Shown here one piece after another: positions 31,047-39,123 of a DNA stretch of 39,274 nucleotides (position 1 is its first letter; each line of letters opens with the position of its first letter). The notes under the pieces are model-generated. The model was not told the DNA's origin, searched no databases, and worked only from the letters and a program-made list of their open reading frames with translations. The position numbers were made by a program, and so were the translations under genes. The stretch comes from Marilutibacter maris (GTDB taxonomy: Bacteria; Pseudomonadota; Gammaproteobacteria; Xanthomonadales; Xanthomonadaceae), in assembly GCF_006546735.2 (NCBI RefSeq), contig NZ_VICD02000053.1, forward strand, positions 1 to 39,274. Reading direction: 5' to 3'.

Positions 31047-33371
31047 TCAGCGCGCGATCAGCACCAGCAGCGAGCGCCCGTGCAGGCCGTACACCGTCCA
31101 CTCGCCGCCGATCGGGTCCTCGGCGCCGGGCAGGCGCACCGCGTCGGCGCCCTCGTTCCAGGCCGCGGTGTCGGTGACCCGGTACCAGCTCTTGCCGGCG
31201 CCGGGCCAGGGCAGGGTGAAGTCCACCGGCCCCGACCAACCGTTGTAGGCGACATAGATCGCACTGGCCGGGTCGCCGAACTCGCTGCCGTCGATGCGCC
31301 AGGCGATCGCGTGGTTGCCGCTGTCGCCGAAGTAGCCGGCATCGGCCTGCTGACCGTCGGGACGGAACCAGCGCAGCTGCTCCATCACGTTGCCGTTGTT
31401 GTCGCCGCCGGAATAGAACTGCGCCGGACGCAGCGCCGGATGCGCGGCGCGGAAGCCGAGCATCCGCCGGGTGAAGGTTTCCTGGTTCGCCTCGTGGCTG
31501 TCGCGGGTCCAGTACAGCCAGTTGGCCGGCGAATCGAGGTTGTAGGGGTTGTTGTTGCCGAACTGGGTACGCAGCGCCTCGTCGCCGCCGGTGAACATCG
31601 GCACCCCGGCGCTGAGCAGCAGCAGGGCCATGCCGGTGCGCGCGGCCTGGCGCTGCGCGGCCGCGGCGCCGCCCTGGTCCCAGCTGTTGTTGTGGTCCTC
31701 GCCGCCGTCGGAGGGGCCGTAGGGCCAGGGCTGGTTGTTGAGCTTGCTGTTGTAGGCGTAGAGGTCGTTGAGGGTGAAGCCGTCGTGGGCGGCGAGGAAG
31801 TTGACCGAGTGCCAGGGCCGTCGGCCGTCGTCCTGGTAGAGGTCGGACGAGCCGGCGAAGCGGGTCGCCAGCGCGCCGGTGGTGACCGTCTCCAGCCCCA
31901 GCTTGTTCTGCTTCTTGCGGATGCGGTCGCGGTAGTCGCCGTTCCACTCCGCCCACGCCGACGGGAAGCCGCCGACCTGGTAGCTGTTGCCGCCGATCGC
32001 CCACGGCTCGGCGATCAGGTCGATGCCGGCACCGCCGTTGGCCGGGCGCGCCGGCAACTCGGCGGCGATGCGGTTGAGCGCGGTGCCGGCGTCGTCGCGG
32101 TCGAAGTCGAAGCAGCCGTGCTCGCAGCGGTTGCCCAGCACCGAGGCCAGGTCGAAGCGGAAGCCGTCCACGCCCAGGGTGTCGCGCCAGTAGGCCAGCG
32201 AATCGACGATCAGGTCCTGGGCGATCGGATTGCGGGTGTTGTAGTTGCCGCCGACCCCGGTGTTGTCCCACGGGTACTGGTGGTCGGCGCTGAGCGAGTA
32301 ATAGCTGCGGTTGTCCAGACCGCGCCAGGACAGCAGGTTGTAGACGCTGACCCCGTCGCTGCCGCCCCACGGCCCGCCCTCGCCGGTGTGGTTGTAGACC
32401 ACGTCGACGTAGACCTTGATGCCGGCGTCGTGGAAGGCCTTGACCATCGCCTTGAACTCGCGGGTCGGGCCGCCGACAGACTGGTCCGAGGCGTAGCGAC
32501 GGTCCGGCGCGAACCAGTTCAGGGTCATGTAGCCCCAGTAGTTGTCGCCCTCGGTCGAGTCGGGATCGAGATCGTTCTGGTCGTTCTGGGTCTCCTGCAG
32601 CGGCAGGAACTCGACCGCGGTGACGCCGAGCCCGGCCAGGTAGGCGGCCTTCTGCGCGGCGCCGGCGTAGGTGCCGCGGATCGACGCCGGCAGCGCGGTG
32701 TCGTTCATGGTCAGCCCGCGCAGGTGGACCTCGTAGATCACCTCGTCGCGGAAGGCGCGGGTCGGCTTGCTGCCGGTCGAGCCGGCCTCCTCGGCCAGCA
32801 CGATGCCCTTGGGCGCGCAGGCGGCGCTGTCCTTGTGGCGATGGGCGGCGCCGCTGGCGTAGACGGTGCCGTCGCTGCAGCCGGGGCCGATCGGATCGTG
32901 GCTGATCTCGCGCGCGTACGGGTCGATCAGCAACTTGTTGGGATTGAAGCGGTGGCCGGCGGCATCGACGTCGGCGACGAAGCCGGCGCTGTTGCCCGGC
33001 GACCAGGCGGCATCGTGCGGCCAGTTCGGGCCCCAGGCGCGATAGCCGTAGTAGACCGGACCGGTCACGCCCTGCGCCTGCAGGGTCGCGACCGGCACCG
33101 TGGCCGACCAGATGCCGGTGGCCGGATCGCGGACCAGGTTCAGCCGCAGCGCCTCGGCGCCGCTGTCGGGGCTGGCGTAGATCCAGGCCTCGATCCGGCT
33201 GGCATGGGCCGAGCGGACCCGGAAGCGGACGCTGTCGCCGGCGTCGACAGGGCGCGCGCCCAGCGCGTGGGCGTCGATCGCCGCGTGGGTCGGCAGCCAG
33301 GCCAGGCACAGCGCGCCGGCCAGGCCCAGGGTACGAAGCTTGCGGCTCCGGCCGCGCCTGCGATCGAGCAT
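31047..33371 (-). CDS. Secreted isoamylase (glycogen/starch alpha-1,6-glucosidase)
   Basis: This 774-residue GH13 enzyme has a signal peptide ending PTHA|AI. It matches the Pseudomonas isoamylase layout nearly throughout: YYGYRAWGPNWPHDAAW, RFNPNKLLIDPYA, the carbohydrate-binding N-terminal domain, and catalytic signatures VDVVYNHT, GVDGFRFDLASVLGN, IDLIAEPWA and FLAAHDGFT. The C-terminal beta domain (IYVAYNGWSGPVDFTLPWPGAGKSWYRVTDTAAWNEGAD) is intact. It cleaves alpha-1,6 branch points of external glycogen or amylopectin. GGGAGGG precedes ATG 33371. No other starch-metabolism gene is adjacent. Confidence 0.95.
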   Translation of the reverse strand: MLDRRRGRSRKLRTLGLAGALCLAWLPTHAAIDAHALGARPVDAGDSVRFRVRSAHASRIEAWIYASPDSGAEALRLNLVRDPATGIWSATVPVATLQAQGVTGPVYYGYRAWGPNWPHDAAWSPGNSAGFVADVDAAGHRFNPNKLLIDPYAREISHDPIGPGCSDGTVYASGAAHRHKDSAACAPKGIVLAEEAGSTGSKPTRAFRDEVIYEVHLRGLTMNDTALPASIRGTYAGAAQKAAYLAGLGVTAVEFLPLQETQNDQNDLDPDSTEGDNYWGYMTLNWFAPDRRYASDQSVGGPTREFKAMVKAFHDAGIKVYVDVVYNHTGEGGPWGGSDGVSVYNLLSWRGLDNRSYYSLSADHQYPWDNTGVGGNYNTRNPIAQDLIVDSLAYWRDTLGVDGFRFDLASVLGNRCEHGCFDFDRDDAGTALNRIAAELPARPANGGAGIDLIAEPWAIGGNSYQVGGFPSAWAEWNGDYRDRIRKKQNKLGLETVTTGALATRFAGSSDLYQDDGRRPWHSVNFLAAHDGFTLNDLYAYNSKLNNQPWPYGPSDGGEDHNNSWDQGGAAAAQRQAARTGMALLLLSAGVPMFTGGDEALRTQFGNNNPYNLDSPANWLYWTRDSHEANQETFTRRMLGFRAAHPALRPAQFYSGGDNNGNVMEQLRWFRPDGQQADAGYFGDSGNHAIAWRIDGSEFGDPASAIYVAYNGWSGPVDFTLPWPGAGKSWYRVTDTAAWNEGADAVRLPGAEDPIGGEWTVYGLHGRSLLVLIAR

Positions 33372-33502
33372 GGTTCCCTCCCGCGGATGTCCGCTTCTTG
33401 CGTGTGCGGCCGACTATCGCATCGGGTGCAGGTGCACAACGGCCGCCTGCAAACGTATTCAGGCGCGGCGTTGCCCAGACCCGGTCACCGCGACGACTCG
33501 CG

Positions 33503-34459
33503 TCAGTCGGCGTCCTCGCGCGGCGGCAGCGCCAGGCTCAGCAGCATCGTCGCGGCCAGGATCGCCGCGACCACGCCCAGCGAGACCAGCACCGGGATCT
33601 TGAACACGTCGACGATCAGCATCTTGGTGCCGATGAAGGCCAGCACCAGCGCCAGCCCGTAGGGCAGCAGGTGGAAGCGGTCGGCCATGCCGGCGAGCAG
33701 GAAGAACATCGCGCGCAGCCCCAGCACCGCGAACACGTTCGAGGTCAGCACGATGAACGGATCGGCGGTGATCGCGAAGATCGCCGGAATGCTGTCGACC
33801 GCGAAGATCACGTCGGTGATCGCGATCATCACGATCACCACGAACAGCGGCGTGTAGAAGCGCCGCCCCTGCCTGACCACGGTCAGCGCGTTGCCCTGGT
33901 AGCGCTGGATCAACGGCAGGTGGCCGCGCATCCAGCGCAGCACCGGGTTGCGCGCCAGGTCCGGTTCCTGCCCGGCGGCGATCCACATCTTGATGCCGGT
34001 GACCAGCAGGAAGATGCCGAACACGTAGAGCATCCAGTGGAAGCGCGCCAGCAGCGCCGCGCCGATGAAGATCATGATCGCGCGCAGCACGATCGCGCCG
34101 AGCACGCCGATCACCAGCGCGCGCTGGCGCTGCTCCTCCGGCACCGCGAAGTAGGTGAACAGGGTCAGGAAGACGAAGATGTTGTCGACCGCCAGCGACT
34201 TCTCGACCAGGTAGCCGGTCAGGAACTCCAGGCCGACCCGGCCGGCGACCTCGGCGCCCGCGGTCGCGTGCAGGTAGGCCCACAGCCCGGCGTTGAACAG
34301 CAACGCCAGCACCACCCAGCCCATGCTCCACCAGGCCGCCTCGCGCACGCTCACCTTGTGCGGTCCGCCGTGGCGCATCAGCACCAGGTCGACCTTCAGC
34401 GCCACTATCACCAGTACCGCGAACATGCCCCACAACAGGGGGCTGCCGATCGTCTGCAT
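33503..34459 (-). CDS. TerC/Alx-family membrane protein
   Basis: This 318-residue polytopic protein has the TerC signature EKSLAVDNIFVFL and the second conserved acidic region ITDVIFAVDSIPAIFAIT, over about seven to nine membrane helices. Family members such as Alx and MntP-linked TerC proteins export or buffer Mn2+. The yybP-ykoY riboswitch and attenuator directly upstream strongly support a Mn2+-responsive role. Start ATG 34459 is about 20 nt downstream of the riboswitch terminator. It is divergent from the rRNA methyltransferase gene. Confidence 0.94.
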   Translation of the reverse strand: MQTIGSPLLWGMFAVLVIVALKVDLVLMRHGGPHKVSVREAAWWSMGWVVLALLFNAGLWAYLHATAGAEVAGRVGLEFLTGYLVEKSLAVDNIFVFLTLFTYFAVPEEQRQRALVIGVLGAIVLRAIMIFIGAALLARFHWMLYVFGIFLLVTGIKMWIAAGQEPDLARNPVLRWMRGHLPLIQRYQGNALTVVRQGRRFYTPLFVVIVMIAITDVIFAVDSIPAIFAITADPFIVLTSNVFAVLGLRAMFFLLAGMADRFHLLPYGLALVLAFIGTKMLIVDVFKIPVLVSLGVVAAILAATMLLSLALPPREDAD

Positions 34460-34480
34460 TGTCGAAGCGTCTCCAGAACG

Positions 34481-34506
34481 AAAAAACCCGAACCGCAAGG
34501 CTCGGG
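34481..34506 (-). terminator. Attenuator terminator of the terC leader
   Basis: On the minus strand, an 8-bp stem CCCGAGCC / GGTTCGGG (one G-U pair) with loop TTGC is followed by six T. It stands about 21 nt before the TerC start. Its 5' arm and loop contain CCTTGCGG, complementary to CCGCAAGG just after the riboswitch, so an alternative antiterminator pairing is available. Confidence 0.85.
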
Positions 34507-34554
34507 CCGGTCTGGTTGCGCTCCGGAGGGGATTTCCGGACAGACCTCCGCCTT

Positions 34555-34680
34555 GCGGCGAAGGTCTCGCTCACGGTCCTGGCGGACCGCCCCCGGGGCC
34601 GGAGCGGGCTTGGACGCGGGGTCCAGCCGGCTCGAATTGACGACCTCCAGAGTCGGGAGCTACTCCCCTTCTCGAAGCGG
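34555..34680 (-). promoter_or_regulatory. yybP-ykoY (Mn2+) riboswitch upstream of terC
   Basis: The minus strand carries the family hallmarks: AGAAGGGGAGTAGCTC at its 5' end and GAGCGAGACCTTCGCC at its 3' end, with a GC-rich variable arm between. GAAGG and CCTTC can pair as P1. The neighbouring gene is TerC, the commonest cargo of this class. An intrinsic terminator follows, so control is probably transcriptional, with Mn2+ stabilising P1 and favouring readthrough. Confidence 0.85.
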
Positions 34681-34769
34681 CGATTCTGCGGTCGTCGTCG
34701 GTCGGCGTCAATGCGTGCGACGCGGCCGGATGGCCGCGGACCGCCACGACGGGCCGCTACAATAGGTCG

Positions 34770-35954
34770 ATGAATACGACGCTCCCCACCGTCCGGCTCA
34801 AGAACGCCTGGAAGTCCAACCATCCGTGGATCTTCCAGCGCCTGGTCGAGAAACCCGCGCAGCGGCCCAAGCCCGGTTCCATCGTCGACGTGGTCGGCGT
34901 CGACGGCGAATGGATCGGCCGCGGCTTCTACAACGGCCATTCGCGGATCGCGGTGCGGATCCTGGAAACCAATCCGGCGGTGGCGGTCGACGCCGACTGG
35001 TTCGCGCGCAAGCTCGCCGACGCGGTCGCGTTGCGCCGCCAGACCCTGCAACTGGACGCGGTCAGCAACGCCTGGCGCGTGTTCCACAGCGAGGGCGACG
35101 GCATCTCAGGCCTGGTCGTGGACCGCTACGACGACCTGCTGGTGGTCGGCTTCTTCAGTGCCGGCGCCTGGCGCCACCGCAGCGAGATCTTCGAAGCGCT
35201 GCGCGCGCAGTTCCCCGGCTGCCGCTTCCACAGCTTCGCCGACGAGCACGTGCAGAAGCAGGAAAGCTTCGACTACCGCGACACCCAGGGCACCGAGCCG
35301 GCGATCATCACCGAGCACGGCATCCGCTTCCGAGCCGATCCGGCCGGCGCGCACAAGACCGGCTTCTTCGCCGACCAGCGCGAGAATCGCGAATGGCTGT
35401 CGCACCGGGTCGCCGGCCAGCGGGTGCTGGACCTGTGCTGCAACACCGGCGGTTTCGCGGTGTACGCGGCGGCGCGCGGCGCGGCCGAGGTGGTCGGCGT
35501 CGACATCGATGCCGAGGTGATCGAGATCGCCAAGGGCAACGCCAAGCTCAACGCTCCCTTCGAAAGCGGCGTGCGCCCGCGCTTCGTGCAGGCCGACATC
35601 TTCCCGTGGCTGCGCGATGCGGCCAACAACGGCGAGCGCTTCGACGTGGTCGTGCTCGACCCGGCCAAGATGACCCGCGACCGCGACCAGGTGATCCCGG
35701 CGCTGAAGAAATACCTGGACATGAACAAGCTCGCGCTGGGCGTGGTCCGTCCCGGCGGCCTGTTCGCGACTTTTTCCTGCACCGGCCTGGTCAGCGAGGA
35801 ACAGTTCCTCGACATGCTGCGACGGGCCGCGTTCTACGCCGGCCGCACCGTGCAGGTGCTGAAGGTCGCCGGCGCCGGCCCCGATCACCCGTTCCTGGCC
35901 CACGTGCAGGAATCGCGCTACCTCAAGGCGGTGTTCTGCCGGGTGGTGGACTAG
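34770..35954 (+). CDS. rlmI: 23S rRNA m5C methyltransferase, RlmI-like
   Basis: This 394-residue protein has an N-terminal PUA-type domain (about 5-80: LKNAWKSNHPWIFQRLVEKPA, IVDVVGVDGEWIGRGFYN). A SAM-binding domain follows, with motif I VLDLCCNTGGFAVYAAARGA and motif IV VVVLDPAKMT. The Cys motif FATFSCTGLV of the m5C family is present. The enzyme methylates a cytosine in 23S rRNA (C1962 in E. coli). The HKTGFFADQRENR signature is also typical. RlmI assignment is from motifs; closely related paralogues exist. The leader is short and shares the divergent region with the terC riboswitch. Confidence 0.9.
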   Translation: MNTTLPTVRLKNAWKSNHPWIFQRLVEKPAQRPKPGSIVDVVGVDGEWIGRGFYNGHSRIAVRILETNPAVAVDADWFARKLADAVALRRQTLQLDAVSNAWRVFHSEGDGISGLVVDRYDDLLVVGFFSAGAWRHRSEIFEALRAQFPGCRFHSFADEHVQKQESFDYRDTQGTEPAIITEHGIRFRADPAGAHKTGFFADQRENREWLSHRVAGQRVLDLCCNTGGFAVYAAARGAAEVVGVDIDAEVIEIAKGNAKLNAPFESGVRPRFVQADIFPWLRDAANNGERFDVVVLDPAKMTRDRDQVIPALKKYLDMNKLALGVVRPGGLFATFSCTGLVSEEQFLDMLRRAAFYAGRTVQVLKVAGAGPDHPFLAHVQESRYLKAVFCRVVD

Positions 35955-36078
35955 GGCCTGACGGCTTCGGGACCGCCGGCCCCGAGCGCCACCACCGCGG
36001 CAGAACGGCACCGACGGCGCGACCCTGCCGGTAGGGGCGGCAGCGCCGGTACCGCCGGTGCTCAACGGTGGCCGCGGC

Positions 36079-36930
36079 TCAGTAGTAGTGGCAGGAGAGG
36101 GTGCGGCCGTCCCAGTTGCAGCTCATCCGGCTGCTGCGGCTGCCGCTGATCGGGATCCCGTACTGGCCGGCCGCGTACAGCCAGTCGTTCAAGGCGTCCT
36201 GGCTGCCGAACTGGTAGTTGCCGACATAGTCGCCGCCGCCGCTGCCGGTCGCGCTGGAGTCGGGGATCTTGTTGCCGTCGCCGTCGTAGCTCTCGCCGGG
36301 CACGTAGTCGGCCGTGGTGACGTCGTCCTTGTCGATCCGCATCACCGTCTTGCTGCCGTCGGACCAGTAGACGGTGATGGTCACGAAGTCGAAGCGCCCC
36401 ATCGTCCCCAGCCAGCCCAGCGCCAGCGACTTGAGCGACACCGTCAGGTTGTTCCAGGTGTTGGAGCCGGTGGTCGCGCCGGTGTAGTGGGCCGCCAGCG
36501 CACGCGCGAACTGCCCGCGCATGTTGGCGTCGGTGGCGATGTGGTGGGCGTTCCAGCCCTCGAAGCCGGGCGGGAACGGGAACGAATTGCTGCCCGGATC
36601 GTTCTGGCGGATCGCGACCTGGGCCTTGGCCGGGTCGGTCATCGACATCGTCTTGGTGTGGCTGTCGACGATCGAGGCGGGAATGCTGACCGGGCGCGGG
36701 TAGAACTGACCGGTCTCGCGGTCGTACTCGTTCCTGAAGCCCCAGATCCGCTTGTTGCTGAAGTCGGTGACGATCACCAGACCGTCGCCGCCCTGCTTGG
36801 CCGCCTGCCCGACCGAGCTGCAGTTGTTGCAGGTGACCACGCCGCTGGCCGCGGCGGAGGTGGAGACCAGGGTGATACCGGCGAAGGCAAGTGCCTTGAA
36901 AAGTCGTGCTGAAATCATTGGAGTGTTCAT
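36079..36930 (-). CDS. Secreted protein of unknown function
   Basis: This 283-residue protein has a signal peptide ending TSAAA|SG (about residue 28). The mature protein begins VVTCNNCSS (CxxC) and is rich in Gly, Asp and aromatic residues (YWSDGSKTVMRIDKDDV, SCNWDGRTLSCHYY). Two further Cys near the C-terminus could form a second disulfide. I recognise no domain. ATG 36930 has AAAAGGA about 10 nt upstream. Confidence 0.75.
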   Translation of the reverse strand: MNTPMISARLFKALAFAGITLVSTSAAASGVVTCNNCSSVGQAAKQGGDGLVIVTDFSNKRIWGFRNEYDRETGQFYPRPVSIPASIVDSHTKTMSMTDPAKAQVAIRQNDPGSNSFPFPPGFEGWNAHHIATDANMRGQFARALAAHYTGATTGSNTWNNLTVSLKSLALGWLGTMGRFDFVTITVYWSDGSKTVMRIDKDDVTTADYVPGESYDGDGNKIPDSSATGSGGGDYVGNYQFGSQDALNDWLYAAGQYGIPISGSRSSRMSCNWDGRTLSCHYY

Positions 36931-37426
36931 GGCCGTATAGCGTCCTTTTCTAGCTTGATGACGGCATCGGACCGCAACGGCCGCGCGCATCGGCACGGGA
37001 CGCCACGGGGCCGTTGCCCCGGACCCGGAAGGTCTCCGGCAGCCTTCCGGAAGTTTCTGCACAGGCCGCTGCCGCGAATCGGATCGCGGTCAGCCGCCGT
37101 GCGCAGCGCTGTGGCGCAGGTCCGCGCGCTGACGCCGGACCTGCGCATTGATTCGATGGGGCCGGCCGGCCTCTGGCGGACCGGGCGGGGTGACGTTTGC
37201 GCACCTGGTGACGCCGTGCGCCCAGGCGTGTGCCGGCCGGCTGTTGCGCCGACCATCAAATTGGTCTGAATTCGGGGTCATGTTGACCTGCGGTGTCCGC
37301 CGCGTATGCGTTTCCGGCTGTTTACGGGCGCGTCTTGCACGGCGCCCGCTACAGTTTCCATAAGGAAACGATAAGTGTCAACAAGGGGAAACGACAGGGG
37401 TCCGCGATCGGCCGAGAATGCCGGCC
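36931..37426. other. Gene-free divergent region upstream of the XRE gene
   Basis: No ORF is supportable. It holds a hairpin CCGGAAGG / CCTTCCGG at 37025-37050 on the 5' side of the secreted-protein gene, and a promoter-like TTGACC-16-TATGCG at 37283-37310 reading towards the XRE gene. The XRE palindrome at 37354-37369 follows. Confidence 0.45.
37354..37369. promoter_or_regulatory. Candidate XRE operator
   Basis: A perfect palindrome GTTTCC-ATAA-GGAAAC lies about 58 bp before the XRE start. Half-sites GTTTCC at 37310-37315 and GGAAAC at 37387-37392 flank it. Such dyads fit repression by a dimeric XRE protein; autoregulation is inferred. Confidence 0.6.
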
Positions 37427-37774
37427 ATGGAGCATTTCGGCGCCCGTTTCAAACGTTTTCGGGATGCCCGCGGCTGGTCGCAGGAGCAGATCGGCTTCGA
37501 ACTGAATGTCTCCAAGGCGACCATCTCCAAATGGGAGAGCGGACGCGCCCAGCCCCGACTGGAGAACCTCGCCGAAATCCGCCGACTGGTGGCCGAACAC
37601 GGCATGACCCTGGACTACCTGATCGACGGCGTCGGCAGCGCCCGCGTCGGCGAACCCGGCGATACCTACCAGGCCGGGGTCGCGCGCAATGCCGAGGAAG
37701 TCGCCCTGCTGACCCGCTTCCGCGCGCTGAAACCGGCCCGCCGCAAGGGCCTGATCGCCTTCCTCGGCGGCTGA
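37427..37774 (+). CDS. XRE-family transcriptional regulator
   Basis: This 115-residue DNA-binding protein has an HTH_3 domain (about 4-65: FGARFKRFRDARGWSQEQIGFELNVSKATISKWESGRAQPRLENLAEI). A short C-terminal region (AEEVALLTRFRALKPARRKGLIAFLGG) may mediate dimerisation. Size and layout match small Cro/C2-like repressors of accessory loci. An in-frame ATG at 37418 would add three residues. It is followed at once by a palindromic repeat array. Confidence 0.9.
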   Translation: MEHFGARFKRFRDARGWSQEQIGFELNVSKATISKWESGRAQPRLENLAEIRRLVAEHGMTLDYLIDGVGSARVGEPGDTYQAGVARNAEEVALLTRFRALKPARRKGLIAFLGG

Positions 37775-38506
37775 GGGGGGAACGATATCCGGCTGCGCCC
37801 GGATATCTCCCAAGATTTGCTGCGCAAACCTCGGGCCCCGCCGTTGCGCTGCCACACCCCCATTCGCATCTGCGATGCGAATCGCCCCCTGACTCAGGGG
37901 GCTGGGGCCATGCTGTACGGCATTTCGTAGGAGCGGCGTAAGCCGCGATCCCCGGGCTGCGCCCGGGAATCCCCAAAGTTTGCTTCGTAAACCTTGGGCC
38001 CTGCCGTTGCGCTTCCAGACCCCCATTCGCATCTGCGATGCGAATCGCCCCCTGATTCAGGGGGCTGGGGCCATGCTGTACCGCATCTGGGCTGTTCGTA
38101 GGAGCGGCGTAAGCCGCGATCCCCGGGCTGCGCCCGGGAATCCCCAAAGTTTGCTGCGCAAACCTTGGGCCCCGCCGTTGCGCTGCCAGACCCCCATTCG
38201 CGCTATGCGCGAATCGCCCCCTGACTCAGGGGGGAACGATATCCGGCTGCGCTCGGATATCTCCCAAGATTTGCTGCGCAAACCTTGGGCCCCACCGTTG
38301 CGCTGCCACACCCCCATTCGCGCTGCGTGCGAATCGCCCCCTGACTCAGGGGGGAACGATATCCGGCTGCGCGCGGATATCTCCCAAGATTTGCTACGCA
38401 AACCTTGGGCCCCACCGTTGCGCTGCCACACCCCCATCTCGCGCTATGCGCGAATCGCCCCCCTCACTCAGGGGGGCTGGGGCCATGCTGTACCGCATCT
38501 CGGCTG
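37775..38506. repeat. Modular tandem palindromic repeat array, five core units
   Basis: Five cores of about 92-94 bp lie at 37809-37901, 37971-38064, 38142-38234, 38263-38354 and 38383-38476. Each contains hairpins TTTGCTGCGCAAA-like, TTCGCATCTGCGATGCGAA-like and CCCCCTGACTCAGGGGG-like. Two kinds of linker alternate. The short type (about 28 bp, GATATCCG...CGGATATC) precedes cores 1, 4 and 5. The long type (about 70-77 bp, containing TAGGAGCGGCGTAAGCCGCG) lies between 1-2 and 2-3. The family is a noncoding Xanthomonadaceae-type repeat; its function is unknown. Confidence 0.85.
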
Positions 38507-38581
38507 TTCGTAGGAGCGGCGTAAGCCGCGACCGGACGTTCATGGGTAAAGCCCCATCGCGGCTTACGCCGCTCCTACGAA
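38507..38581. repeat. REP pair in inverted orientation (BIME-like)
   Basis: Two 25-bp copies of the TTCGTAGGAGCGGCGTAAGC-CGCGA element form a perfect inverted pair (38507-38531 and 38557-38581) around a 25-bp spacer. Single copies of the same REP sequence occur in the long linkers of the array to the left. Such paired REPs are substrates of RAYT (IS200-like) transposases. Confidence 0.85.
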
Positions 38582-38647
38582 GAGCGGGCCGGTCCTCGGT
38601 CTGGGCCGCGATGCCCGATCGCCGGCACCGCTCCTGCGGAGGTTTCG

Positions 38648-38998
38648 CTACATCGCGCGGCCGTCGAAGGGGTGCACCGGGATCGCGGCCAGGTCGATGT
38701 CTTCCAGGCAGCGCAGGTTGATCGCCGCCATCTCGTTGCCGTCGGGGCCGACGCCCTGGCCGAAGGGATGCATGCCGCAGGTCGCGCAGAACTGGTGGCG
38801 GATCACGTGCTTGTTGAAGGTGTAGGTGGTCAGCGCGTCCTCGCCGCGGTCGATCCGCAGCGCCGCGCGCGGCACGAACCACAGCAGTGCGCCCTTGCGC
38901 TGGCAGACCGAGCAGTTGCAGGCCAGGCCGCTGTCGATCTCGCCGTCGACCTCGTAGGCGACCTTGCCGCAGTGGCAGCTACCCTTGTACGTGCTCAT
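38648..38998 (-). CDS. GFA-family (glutathione-dependent formaldehyde-activating-like) zinc protein
   Basis: This 116-residue protein has the GFA zinc ligands in order: CHCGKVAYEV (Cys8, Cys10), CNCSVC (about 28-33) and FCATCGMHPFG. The fold binds structural or catalytic zinc. Most small GFA proteins have unknown substrates. AAGGAG is seven nt before ATG 38998. It is divergent from the rmuC-like gene. Confidence 0.92.
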   Translation of the reverse strand: MSTYKGSCHCGKVAYEVDGEIDSGLACNCSVCQRKGALLWFVPRAALRIDRGEDALTTYTFNKHVIRHQFCATCGMHPFGQGVGPDGNEMAAINLRCLEDIDLAAIPVHPFDGRAM

Positions 38999-39123
38999 CG
39001 GATCTCCTTCCGGGTTGAATGACGATGGGAGCCGACGATACGCGGTTGCGCCGGCGAGTACACCTGAGGTTCTCGCAGGCGCCGGTCTCAGTGGTCGAGA
39101 CGCTGGCCGGATAGACTGGTGGC

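Noticed and set aside
30054-33662. A 1202-codon plus-strand frame opposite rhomboid and isoamylase
   Set aside because: Both minus-strand genes have complete catalytic motifs; this frame is a high-GC shadow.
37449-38437. Minus-strand frames encoding repeated MGVWQRNGGAQGLRSKSWEIS-type peptides
   Set aside because: They are translations of the palindromic repeat cores. The hairpins and the swapping of linkers show nucleic-acid-level repeats, so I do not call them genes.
37809-38476. CRISPR array
   Set aside because: The repeats are about 93 bp, not 24-40 bp, the linkers are themselves repeated rather than unique, and no cas genes are near.
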